DNA of 64,000 bases from Spirosoma agri (lineage in GTDB: Bacteria; Bacteroidota; Bacteroidia; Cytophagales; Spirosomataceae), in assembly GCF_010747415.1 (NCBI RefSeq), contig NZ_JAAGNZ010000001.1, forward strand, positions 3,906,001-3,970,000, in the 5' to 3' direction. Made by a program: the position numbers and the translations under genes. Position 1 is the first letter of the stretch. Every line of letters starts with the position of its first letter. Below, piece by piece: positions 35,457 through 43,362 of the stretch. The notes under the pieces are model-generated. The model saw only the letters and a list, made by a program, of their open reading frames with translations. It was not told the DNA's origin and ran no database searches.

Positions 35457-35556
35457 AATACGTAGTCAAAAAATGGACTGGCTACATTGATGAGCACAGA
35501 ACCCGCTATTCTTACTCTTTCCCGCCCGATTTTATTCGTCGGTGTTTGTTGATTGT

Positions 35557-35736
35557 GTAGAGACGCAATCCCTTGCGTCTCATCCGCGTCAGCAATACCA
35601 TCCGCGTCAGCAACACCATCCGCGTCAGCAACACCATCCGCGTCAGCAACACCATCCGCGTCAGCAACACCATCCGGACAGAAGACCGCACCGGCGGTGA
35701 TGCGGCATTCCGACCGGCAAGGGATTGCGTCTCTAC
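35557..35736. repeat. Composite element: 20-bp inverted repeats flanking five 18-bp tandem repeats
   Basis: GTAGAGACGCAATCCCTTGC at 35557-35576 is repeated inverted at 35717-35736. Between them lie five tandem copies of ATCCGCGTCAGCAACACC (35582-35671; the first copy has one change) and a 45-bp unique part. The left end also folds as GAGACGCAA-TCCC-TTGCGTCTC. The frames across it (35512-35793 minus, 35553-35756 plus) are artefacts of the 18-bp period. It lies in the divergent region between GH95 and DUF1593. Nothing else is seen in 35457-35793. Confidence 0.9.
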
Positions 35737-35793
35737 CGGGCTTTGGCTACTTTTAAACCTGCTAAACGAACCCTTATCTAAGCCACATAACAA

Positions 35794-37308
35794 ATGCGTT
35801 CAAAAGGCTTGCTTCCGCTTCTGTGCCTTAGCCTCCTATGGCTGACGGGAGCGTCAGCCACCGCTCAGACAACAGCCGCCAAACCCCGTACCATCATCAC
35901 CACCGATGGTGAAGTAGACGATGTCGATACCTTCATCCGGATGTTGCTGTACAGCAATGAGTTCGACATTGTGGGGCTGGTTTACAGCAGTTCGCAGTGG
36001 CACTACAAAGGTGACGGCAAAGGAACAAAATTCACGTCAGAGGTGCCGAATACGGCCAAACGCTACGGCGAGCGAACCGAGCTGCGCTGGCCCGGCACAA
36101 CCTGGATGGAAGCGTACATCGATAAATACGCGATGGTGTATCCCAATCTGATCAAGCACGCGAAAGGCTATCCGACTCCTCAACATCTTCGGAGCCTCGT
36201 TCAGATTGGCAATATCGACTTTGAAGGGGAGATGGACCAGGACACCAAAGGCTCGGACCTTATCAAGCAAATTCTGCTGGACGAGAACAAAAGCCCGGTT
36301 TACCTGCAAATCTGGGGCGGAACAAACACGGTTGCCCGCGCACTGAAATCGATTGAAGATCAGTACAAACATACACCGACCTGGTCAGCGATCGCCAAGA
36401 AAGTATCCGATAAAGCCATCATCTACGCCGTACTCGATCAGGACGCTACGTACCAGAAATACGTTGCCCCGCACTGGCCGCACATCAAGGTGCTTTATAA
36501 CTCGGATCAGTTCTGGAGTTTCGCCTATTTATGGCCCAAGGTCGTTCCTGCCGAACTACAGCCGTATCTGGGCGGAAAATGGTTCGCTGAGCACATCAAA
36601 TCCGGACATGGACCACTGCTGAGTTCGTATTATCTCTGGGGCGATGGCCAGAAACTCCCCGGCGATCCCGAACACACCCACGGCGATATGGCCGAAGCTA
36701 AAAAATACGATCGCAATCAATATGATTTCATTTCGGAAGGCGATTCCCCCGCCTATTTCTACCTGATCGATGTAGGACTACGGAGCATGGAGGACATTTC
36801 GTACGGTGGCTGGGGTGGTCGTATGGTGCAGTCAAAAACAAATCCCTACCGCTGGGAAGATGGCCAACAGGTGACTGATTACGATCCGTACACGAAGAAG
36901 AACGAAACAGCTTATCCGCAAACCCGCTGGATTCCGGCCCTGCAAAACGATTTTGCCGCCCGCGCCGACTGGTGCGTAAAACCATTTAGCGAAGCCAATC
37001 ACCCGCCGGTCGTGACGCTCAACCACGCCCGCAATGTGTCAGTAAAACCAGGTCAGCGCATCTCGCTCAATGGCGCAGCCTCCGATCCGGATCAGGACAA
37101 GCTCAACTACCGCTGGTGGCAGTACAAAGAGGCTGGCACGTATGCGGGGCAGGTAGCTATCGACCATTCCGATCAGCCTAAGGCATCCGTCACAATACCA
37201 ACGGACGCATCCAAAGGCACCACCATTCATTTGATTCTGGAAGTTAGCGACGCCAAAACACCCAGCCTGACCCGTTACCAACGCGTTATTGCTACAGTTG
37301 CCGACTGA
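35794..37308 (+). CDS. Secreted DUF1593 family protein (nucleoside-hydrolase-like)
   Basis: 504 residues with a signal peptide (LLPLLCLSLLWLTGASATAQ). The N-terminal domain begins RTIITTDGEVDDVDTFIRMLLYSNEFDIVGLVYSSSQWHYKG (read in parts), whose TDGEVDD acidic cluster resembles the calcium-binding DTDPGxDD of nucleoside hydrolases. VYLQIWGGTNTVARALKSIE and IYAVLDQDATYQ follow. A C-terminal Ig-like beta domain (HPPVVTLNHARNVSVKPGQRISLNGAASDPDQDKLNYRWWQYKEAG, read in parts) is typical of DUF1593 proteins. It probably hydrolyses a glycosidic bond outside the cytoplasm; substrate not known. The next gene is a LacI-type regulator 47 bp downstream. Confidence 0.88.
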   Translation: MRSKGLLPLLCLSLLWLTGASATAQTTAAKPRTIITTDGEVDDVDTFIRMLLYSNEFDIVGLVYSSSQWHYKGDGKGTKFTSEVPNTAKRYGERTELRWPGTTWMEAYIDKYAMVYPNLIKHAKGYPTPQHLRSLVQIGNIDFEGEMDQDTKGSDLIKQILLDENKSPVYLQIWGGTNTVARALKSIEDQYKHTPTWSAIAKKVSDKAIIYAVLDQDATYQKYVAPHWPHIKVLYNSDQFWSFAYLWPKVVPAELQPYLGGKWFAEHIKSGHGPLLSSYYLWGDGQKLPGDPEHTHGDMAEAKKYDRNQYDFISEGDSPAYFYLIDVGLRSMEDISYGGWGGRMVQSKTNPYRWEDGQQVTDYDPYTKKNETAYPQTRWIPALQNDFAARADWCVKPFSEANHPPVVTLNHARNVSVKPGQRISLNGAASDPDQDKLNYRWWQYKEAGTYAGQVAIDHSDQPKASVTIPTDASKGTTIHLILEVSDAKTPSLTRYQRVIATVAD

Positions 37309-37355
37309 CTTACGTTTCTGGTACTTTCCGTCAACAATTAGATTCTTTCCCCGTT

Positions 37356-38390
37356 GTGAAAAATACGCCCGTTACGATCAAAGACATTGCCCGGTCGCTG
37401 AACATTTCCATATCTACCGTTTCGCGCGCGCTACGGGGAATGCCCGAAATTCATCCCGATACGCGACAGGCGGTAACGAAACTGGCCGAAGAACTGGATT
37501 ACCAGCCCAATCAGTTAGCCAAAAATCTGGCCAAGAGCCGAACTCGAACCATTGGGGTCATTGTGCCTAACCTGAGTTACTATTTTTTCTCGGCGATGCT
37601 CAACAGCATTGAAGAGTCCGCGCTTCAGGCTGGCTACAGTGTGCTCGTTTGTCAGACGAACGAATCCTATTTACGGGAAATCACCAACATTCAGAACCTG
37701 ATGCGGAGCCAGGTCGAAGGCTTCATCATATCACTCTCGCGCGATACGGACAACTACGAGCACGTTGAGCGGCTGGCCCGTAAAAACATACCACTGGTTC
37801 TGATCGACCGGTATGCCGAAACCATCGACGCATCCAAAGTGATCGTTGACAACAAATTAGCCGCGTTCAAGGCCACGGAACATCTGATCGAGAACGGCTG
37901 TCGACGCATTGGTTTTCTGGCCGGTCCTACTCAACTGTTGCTCAGCAACCAACGGGTGGCTGGCTACCGCGAAGCCTTGGCTAACCACGGTCTGGGCGTC
38001 GGCGATCAGTACGTGGTTCACTGCGACTACACGCAGGAAAATACTATCATGCAAACGCTGACACTGATGAGTTTGCCACAGCCGCCCGATGGTGTGGTTA
38101 TGATCAGCGACCGGGTGGCTTACCCGGCCATGTACGCGATGAGCCAGAAAGGGCTTCGTATTCCGCAGGACGTAGCGGTTGTTAGTTTCAACAATGAGCC
38201 GGTTTCTGCGTTTTTCTCGCCAGCCCTCAGCAGCGTCAGTCAGCCGATCCAGGAGATGGGCACCGAAGCGGTCCGCCTGTTACTCAAGCAGTTGGATTCG
38301 ACCAGCGATACGCCCGTACCCAAGGAAACGAAAATTATGGACACACAACTCATCGTGCGGGCATCGTCGTTTCGATCACCGGCTCATTAG
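37356..38390 (+). CDS. LacI-family transcriptional regulator
   Basis: 344 residues starting at GTG 37356. The N-terminal HTH is TIKDIARSLNISISTVSRALRGMPEIHPDTRQAVTKLAEELDYQPN (read in parts), with the recognition helix ISTVSRAL, followed by the hinge NQLAKNLAKSRTRTIGVIVPNL and a periplasmic-binding-protein-type effector domain (GFIISLSRDTDNYEHV; AVVSFNNEPVSAFFSPALSSVSQPIQEMG). It likely responds to a sugar. It follows the DUF1593 gene closely and may be co-transcribed; its targets cannot be read, but nearby GH95 or DUF1593 are possible. Confidence 0.92.
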   Translation: MKNTPVTIKDIARSLNISISTVSRALRGMPEIHPDTRQAVTKLAEELDYQPNQLAKNLAKSRTRTIGVIVPNLSYYFFSAMLNSIEESALQAGYSVLVCQTNESYLREITNIQNLMRSQVEGFIISLSRDTDNYEHVERLARKNIPLVLIDRYAETIDASKVIVDNKLAAFKATEHLIENGCRRIGFLAGPTQLLLSNQRVAGYREALANHGLGVGDQYVVHCDYTQENTIMQTLTLMSLPQPPDGVVMISDRVAYPAMYAMSQKGLRIPQDVAVVSFNNEPVSAFFSPALSSVSQPIQEMGTEAVRLLLKQLDSTSDTPVPKETKIMDTQLIVRASSFRSPAH

Positions 38391-38443
38391 GGCCGGATAC
38401 GAATCGAACGTACTTTTGGCGCTTATAGCGACCTGTTTTAGAA

Positions 38444-39058
38444 ATGAGCATTTGGTATCTAACTGATTTAGTGGGGACAAGCGTATTTGCCATATCCGGT
38501 GCATTGTCGGCCTTGAGCAAAAAGATGTACCACGATCTGTTCAGCATCTTTTTCATTAGCTTTCTAACGGCCATCGGTGGCGGCACGGTACGCGACGTTA
38601 TTATGGGCGCACACCCCATCGCCTGGATACGTGACCCCAACTACCTGATTGTCATTATCGGCAGCGTCGGTGTTGCCGTGCTATGCCGGCGGTGGCTGCA
38701 AGGTGTCTTACGTCGGCCGTTGCTCGTTTTTGATACGGTAGGCATTGGTATTTACACCATTTTAGGGATGCAGAAAGCGCTTAGTTTTGGTGTCAATACG
38801 TGGGCGTCCATGTTGCTTGGCGTCATTTCAGCCTTGTTCGGGGGCGTCATCCGCGACACACTCGTCAACGATCTACCACTCATCTTCGACCGGCAACTTT
38901 ACGCGACACCCTGCCTAGCGGGAGCCGTACTTTATCAGATTGGCCTGATACTGGCCCTTGATCCGAACCTGAACTTCATCCTATCGGCGAGTGCCATCAC
39001 CCTGATTCGGCTGGTTGCTATTCGCAGGGGCTGGTCACTACCCCGCATCAATAGCTGA
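38444..39058 (+). CDS. Trimeric intracellular cation channel (TRIC/YicG/UPF0126) family protein
   Basis: 204 residues and seven predicted membrane helices. The duplicated signature is visible twice: GTSVFAISGALSALSKKMYHDLFSIFFISFLTAIGGGTVRDVIMG and then DTVGIGIYTILGMQKALSFGVNTWASMLLGVISALFGGVIRDTLVND (each read in parts). GGGTVRD and GGVIRD are the conserved glycine-rich segments. TRIC-type channels conduct potassium or other cations; bacterial copies are also suspected glycine transporters (YicG). It is 53 bp after the LacI gene and converges with lrp 20 bp away. Confidence 0.93.
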   Translation: MSIWYLTDLVGTSVFAISGALSALSKKMYHDLFSIFFISFLTAIGGGTVRDVIMGAHPIAWIRDPNYLIVIIGSVGVAVLCRRWLQGVLRRPLLVFDTVGIGIYTILGMQKALSFGVNTWASMLLGVISALFGGVIRDTLVNDLPLIFDRQLYATPCLAGAVLYQIGLILALDPNLNFILSASAITLIRLVAIRRGWSLPRINS

Positions 39059-39078
39059 TCAGGCGACCACCCAGCAGC

Positions 39079-39543
39079 TCAGGGAATGTAATGGCCCAGG
39101 TTGTGCTTGATTTCCTTCAGCACAAACGTACTGTTGAGAACGCCGATATTCTCGATCTGGGAAAGTTTGTACTTGACAAAATCGTGGTATTGGTCAAGAC
39201 TGCCAACGTGTATCTTAAGCAAAAAATCTACCTGACCGGCCATGTGGTAGCATTCCTGCACTTCTTCCAGTTTCTGAACTTCCTCCTCGAACTTGTCAAT
39301 GAACGCTTTATCGTGATAGCGCATTGACACCTGACAGAACGTGGTAATGGGTTGGCCGAGCAGACTTTTATCCAGTACGGCGATGTATTGTTTGATAAAT
39401 CCGGTTCCTTCCAGCCGTTTAATGCGCTCGTAAACCGGCGAGAGGGTCAGGCCAAGTTGGGCCGCAAGTTCCTTCGTTGTCAGCTTCGCATCCTTCTGCA
39501 ACAACCGCAATAATTTCTTGTCGATATCATCCAGTGCTTCCAT
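39079..39543 (-). CDS. Lrp/AsnC-family transcriptional regulator
   Basis: 154 residues. N-terminal HTH LRLLQKDAKLTTKELAAQLGLTLSPVYERIKRLEGTGFIKQY (read in parts), then the RAM/AsnC ligand domain (VSMRYHDKAFIDKFEEEVQKLEEVQECYHMAGQVDFLLKIHVGSLDQYHDF, read in parts). Length is that of a full Lrp. Divergent from tdh-kbl with a 224-bp AT-rich region that holds repeats resembling regulator sites, so it probably regulates threonine degradation in response to an amino acid such as leucine, threonine or glycine. The exact effector is inferred. Confidence 0.93.
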   Translation of the reverse strand: MEALDDIDKKLLRLLQKDAKLTTKELAAQLGLTLSPVYERIKRLEGTGFIKQYIAVLDKSLLGQPITTFCQVSMRYHDKAFIDKFEEEVQKLEEVQECYHMAGQVDFLLKIHVGSLDQYHDFVKYKLSQIENIGVLNSTFVLKEIKHNLGHYIP

Positions 39544-39594
39544 GCCGAAAAATTTTCTATGAATCGGATTCTCCGTCCACTACCAATCGGTTTT

Positions 39595-39666
39595 TTATCT
39601 ACTAATTAACTTTAAAACAACAATATTAACTGTTTACGGCGTTAATTATCCATTTATTATCTACTA
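39595..39666. promoter_or_regulatory. Candidate Lrp-binding region
   Basis: TTATCTACTA occurs at 39595-39604 and again at 39657-39666. AATTAAC (39604-39610) is inverted at 39641-39647 (GTTAATT). This AT-rich cluster lies between lrp and tdh. Confidence 0.45.
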
Positions 39667-39669
39667 TTC

Positions 39670-39677
39670 TACCTTTG
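39670..39677 (+). promoter_or_regulatory. -7 box candidate for tdh-kbl
   Basis: TACCTTTG matches the Bacteroidota -7 consensus TAnnTTTG exactly, 91 bp before the tdh start. No convincing -33 TTTG is at the usual distance. Confidence 0.5.
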
Positions 39678-39767
39678 TACCATAAATACGAAACCAGTTT
39701 CTACCCATTCGTAAAGCAGCTGGTTAAATAGTATTCCATTCGTTTTGACAGTTTCACCTGAGTACTT

Positions 39768-40730
39768 ATGAAACGCGAAACCATTTTAGTCATCGGCGCA
39801 AACGGGCAGATCGGCACGGCCCTGCTCCCTCAGTTACAGAACCGGTATGGTGTCAACAACGTAGTGGCGGCAGACTTGCGAAAGCCACTAACCGATCAGG
39901 GCCTTTTCGAAGTATTGGACGCGACCAAACCGGATGCGCTAACCGACGTTATCCGTCGGCATCGGGTTACGCAGATCTACCATCTCGCAGCAATTCTGTC
40001 GGCAAAAGGCGAAAGTGACCCGCTCTGGGCGTGGAATTTGAACATGCAGACGGTACTCAACGTATTGGAAGTGGCCCGGCTGCATAACATCAAAAAAATC
40101 TTTGTTCCCAGCTCCATTGCGGCCTTCGGCGAACACGCCCCCAAATACGATACCCCGCAAACGGCCTTTCTGGACCCGGCAACGGTCTACGGCATCAGCA
40201 AAGTAGCCGCCGAAAACTGGTCGCTCTATTACCACAAACGGTACGGGCTCGATGTCCGCTCACTCCGTTATCCGGGGGTGATCAGCTACCAATCCATGCC
40301 AGGTGGCGGCACGACAGACTACGCGGTCGCTATCTTTCACGAAGCAGTTCAGGGCCATTCGTTCGACTGTTTTCTGGCCGAAGACACGCTGCTGCCCATG
40401 ATCTACATGGACGACGCCCTACGCGCAACGCTGGAACTCATGGAAGCGCCCGAATCGAAAATCAGCGTGCGGACATCCTACAATCTGGCGGGGATGAGCT
40501 TTACGCCTGCGGAACTGACGGCGTCTATTCAGGCTTATTTCCCGAATTTTGTAACACACTACAAGCCGGACTTCCGGCAGGGCATTGCGGATTCGTGGCC
40601 TAAAACCATCGACGATTCCGTTGCCCGGACCGATTGGGGGTGGCAACCCGCCTTCGATCTGCCCCGAATGACCAAGGAAATGATTGCTAACCTGACTACG
40701 GTCTATCAACCGCTCGTCTCAGTCCGCTAA
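39768..40730 (+). CDS. tdh: L-threonine 3-dehydrogenase, SDR type
   Basis: 320 residues of the extended SDR family. The N-terminal [16 protein letters not shown] binds [33 protein letters not shown] and the catalytic [11 protein letters not shown] follow, and [24 protein letters not shown] is distinctive of the epimerase-like threonine dehydrogenase of Bacteroidota and animals. The enzyme oxidises L-threonine to 2-amino-3-ketobutyrate, which Kbl, encoded 5 bp downstream, splits into glycine and acetyl-CoA. The divergent lrp gene supports amino-acid control. Cytoplasmic. Confidence 0.92.
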   Translation: MKRETILVIGANGQIGTALLPQLQNRYGVNNVVAADLRKPLTDQGLFEVLDATKPDALTDVIRRHRVTQIYHLAAILSAKGESDPLWAWNLNMQTVLNVLEVARLHNIKKIFVPSSIAAFGEHAPKYDTPQTAFLDPATVYGISKVAAENWSLYYHKRYGLDVRSLRYPGVISYQSMPGGGTTDYAVAIFHEAVQGHSFDCFLAEDTLLPMIYMDDALRATLELMEAPESKISVRTSYNLAGMSFTPAELTASIQAYFPNFVTHYKPDFRQGIADSWPKTIDDSVARTDWGWQPAFDLPRMTKEMIANLTTVYQPLVSVR

Positions 40731-40735
40731 ATACT

Positions 40736-41941
40736 ATGTACGGAACGATCAAAGAACAACTTCAGCAGGAGCTTACAGCCATTAAAGACGCTGGTCTGTA
40801 TAAGACGGAGCGCATCATTGTGTCGCCCCAGTCGTCGGTCATTGCCATTCACGATGGCCGGGAAGTCTTGAATTTCTGCGCCAACAACTACCTGGGTTTA
40901 TCCTCGCATCCCGATGTGATCGACGCGGCACACCAGACACTGGACAGTCACGGCTTCGGTATGTCGTCGGTGCGGTTTATCTGCGGAACGCAGGACATTC
41001 ATAAAGAACTGGAACGTCGTACGGCGGAGTTCGTCGGGGCCGAAGATTGCATTCTCTACGCAGCCGCTTTCGACGCCAATGGGGGCGTATTCGAACCGCT
41101 GCTGGGTGATGAAGACGCCATTATTTCGGACGAACTGAACCACGCATCCATCATTGACGGTATTCGACTGTGCAAAGCGAAACGGTTTCGCTATAAACAC
41201 AACGACATGGCCGATCTGGAAGCCCAGTTACAGGCGGCCTCGTCAAGCCGCCGGACGCTGATTGTCACCGATGGCGTGTTCTCGATGGACGGGACGATTG
41301 CCCAATTGGACAAAATCTGTGATCTGGCCGATCAGTACGGTGCCATGGTGATGGTCGACGAGTGCCACGCCAGCGGTTTCATGGGCAAGACAGGTCGGGG
41401 AACGCCAGAGTTCCGGAACGTGCTGGGTCGCATTGACATCATTACCGGCACTTACGGCAAAGCGCTTGGTGGTGCGTCGGGTGGGTTTACGGCGGCTCGG
41501 AAAGAGATTGTCGACTTGCTGCGCCAACGGTCACGCCCGTACCTGTTTTCCAATACGTTAGCCCCATCGATTGTGGGCGCGTCGCTCAAGGTGCTGGACA
41601 TTTTGGAAGGTTCGACCGCCTTACGCGACAAGCTGGAATCGAATACTCGCTATTTCCGGGAAGCGATGACAGCCGCCGGATTCGATATTCTGCCTGGTGA
41701 GCACCCCATCGTGCCAATCATGCTCTACGATGCGCCGTTAGCGCAGGAATTTGCCGCCCGGCTCCTCCAGGAAGGCATCTACGTCATTGGGTTCTTCTAC
41801 CCGGTAGTACCAACCGGGAAAGCCCGGATTCGGGTACAGATTTCGGCGGGTCACGAACCGGAGCATCTACAAAAAGCCGTAGCAGCGTTTACCAAAGTAG
41901 GGCAGGAACTGGGCGTTATCAGCGTCGGTCAACCAGCCTGA
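40736..41941 (+). CDS. kbl: Glycine C-acetyltransferase (2-amino-3-ketobutyrate CoA ligase)
   Basis: 401 residues, a PLP alpha-oxoamine synthase of normal length. [48 protein letters not shown] with the PLP-binding Asp208, and [14 protein letters not shown] with the Schiff-base Lys242 are all present. KbL cleaves 2-amino-3-ketobutyrate with CoA to glycine and acetyl-CoA. The tdh gene is directly upstream with only 5 bp between, which makes a tdh-kbl operon certain in practice. The gene ends before a palindrome shared with two other loci. Confidence 0.95.
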   Translation: MYGTIKEQLQQELTAIKDAGLYKTERIIVSPQSSVIAIHDGREVLNFCANNYLGLSSHPDVIDAAHQTLDSHGFGMSSVRFICGTQDIHKELERRTAEFVGAEDCILYAAAFDANGGVFEPLLGDEDAIISDELNHASIIDGIRLCKAKRFRYKHNDMADLEAQLQAASSSRRTLIVTDGVFSMDGTIAQLDKICDLADQYGAMVMVDECHASGFMGKTGRGTPEFRNVLGRIDIITGTYGKALGGASGGFTAARKEIVDLLRQRSRPYLFSNTLAPSIVGASLKVLDILEGSTALRDKLESNTRYFREAMTAAGFDILPGEHPIVPIMLYDAPLAQEFAARLLQEGIYVIGFFYPVVPTGKARIRVQISAGHEPEHLQKAVAAFTKVGQELGVISVGQPA

Positions 41942-42034
41942 ACGGAACGCGAACGGTCGGCTGCTGCAACCCGCGTTACGTTAGAAAGTAGAAATGTGAT
42001 CCGCCAACGGGCAATGTGGTCAGGTTTTCAGTGA

Positions 42035-42097
42035 GAATGGGAGACGAATACATACGCCGTATCTTGGAGATACGGCGTATGTATTCGTCTCCCATTC
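42035..42097. repeat. Long loopless palindrome with shared core (family A, copy 3); bidirectional terminator candidate
   Basis: 63 nt forming a stem of about 31 bp around G at 42066, with one T-G pair. The core CCGTATCTTGGAGATACGG matches copies at 7416 and 32929 apart from one to two bases; the outer arm (starting GAATGGGAGACGAATACA) is unrelated. It ends 1 bp before the minus-strand LacI stop codon. Confidence 0.88.
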
Positions 42098-42098
42098 C

Positions 42099-43115
42099 CT
42101 ATTTCTCCCGGATAACGAGTTCAGGTTCGAGCATGATCTGCTGAAAACTGATGGTATCTCCTTCGATTTTAGGATCGGTGATGGAAAGTAATATCTCAGC
42201 GGCTTTGAGTCCGATCTGGTACGGATGCTGCTCGACCGATGCCAACGGTGGATGTTCCAGATACGTGTTGAGCGGCAGATTGGCGAAACTCACGAATGAG
42301 ATGTCTTCGTTTATGCGCAGTCCATGTTTCCGACAGACCTGCATGGCGTCCAGGGCCACATAGTCGTTAAAGGCCAGCACGGCATCAGGCCGATGAGCTG
42401 AGGTTAGCAACTGCGTCATTTTCTGTTTGATATCCTCGGTAGTCAGGTCGACCCGTTTAATCAGGGCATTTTCGACCGGCAGGTGGTCTTCCAGCAGGGC
42501 CGTGATATAGCCCCGGTACCGATCTTCGCTGGCAACCAGCGGATGGGGTCCGTTCAAGAGGGCGATTCGCCGGAACCCCTGACGAGCCAGCCATTTCGTG
42601 GCCTCGTACGCTCCTTTTTCAATATCGCAACCAACCTGGTGAGCCTCGATCTTCGGCGGAATACGGTCGAACAACACAACCGGAATGCCCCGATCAATCA
42701 AGTCCTGAATGTGCTGAAACTCCTGCGACTCTTTCGCTACCGACAGCATGATACCATCGACCCGATTAGATGCCAGGACAGCCAGGATTTGCTTTTCCCG
42801 TTCATACCGGTCGTGCGACTGATACAGCGCCACAGTGTACTGATGACGAAAGGCCAGCTCTTCCACGCCATTGACAACCTCCGAAAAAAAGTTCTCCCTG
42901 ATTTCGGGCAGCACCATCGCCAATACCCCCGTTTTACCAATTCGCAGATTACGGGCCGTCGTGCTGGGAAAATACTTTAGCTGGCCGGCAAGCGCATGAA
43001 CGGCGTCACGGGTTTTCTGGCTGATCCGAGGGCTGTCCTGAAGGGCTCGGGAAACCGTAGACGGTGAAATATTCAACTGTCGGGCAATTTCCTTGATTGT
43101 AATTGCTTCTTTCAT
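42099..43115 (-). CDS. LacI-family transcriptional regulator of the GH109-SusCD locus
   Basis: 338 residues. N-terminal HTH ITIKEIARQLNISPSTVSRALQDSPRISQKTRDAVHALAGQLKYFPS (read in parts), with the recognition helix STVSRAL and the hinge NLRIGKTGVLAMVLPEIRENFFSEVV. The effector domain has RVDGIMLSVAKESQEF, FDRIPPKIEAHQVG and SFANLPLNTYLEHPPLASVEQHP. Divergent from the GH109-like gene; the 248-bp space between holds two identical palindromes typical of LacI operators, so this protein probably represses the GH109-SusC-SusD-DUF3472-kinase genes until a sugar inducer binds. Confidence 0.93.
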   Translation of the reverse strand: MKEAITIKEIARQLNISPSTVSRALQDSPRISQKTRDAVHALAGQLKYFPSTTARNLRIGKTGVLAMVLPEIRENFFSEVVNGVEELAFRHQYTVALYQSHDRYEREKQILAVLASNRVDGIMLSVAKESQEFQHIQDLIDRGIPVVLFDRIPPKIEAHQVGCDIEKGAYEATKWLARQGFRRIALLNGPHPLVASEDRYRGYITALLEDHLPVENALIKRVDLTTEDIKQKMTQLLTSAHRPDAVLAFNDYVALDAMQVCRKHGLRINEDISFVSFANLPLNTYLEHPPLASVEQHPYQIGLKAAEILLSITDPKIEGDTISFQQIMLEPELVIREK

Positions 43116-43184
43116 CAGATGGGTTAATCGCTTCTACAAAATAGCCATTTATCCGCCGAAAACGAAAATTCCTTCTGTTTTAGA

Positions 43185-43216
43185 CAAACGTTTGCACCTA
43201 CCCTGACAAACGTTTG
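43185..43216. promoter_or_regulatory. Twin LacI-type operators
   Basis: CAAACGTTTG occurs at 43185-43194 and again at 43207-43216, with GA before and C after each. The centres are 22 bp apart, about two helical turns, so two dimers could bind the same face. They lie between the divergent LacI and GH109-like genes. Confidence 0.75.
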
Positions 43217-43362
43217 CGCATCCGTCCGGCCCGTTTTTGTGGCGGCCCAGGCCCTTGCCTCTCTAGCGAATAGCGCACCAGACAGCTAATTTTCCTAAAC
43301 CTTTCGGCACTTGATAGTGCCCCAACAGACCGCTCATCCTTTTTCATAAATCGCTATTTCGC

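Noticed and set aside
35582-35671. Possible CRISPR array
   Set aside because: The 18-bp units are contiguous with no spacers and no cas genes are near.
35512-35793. Open frames across the 18-bp repeats (VLLTRM and SASATP repeats)
   Set aside because: They exist in both strands only because the repeat unit is a multiple of three and lacks stops; no start context or homology-like pattern.
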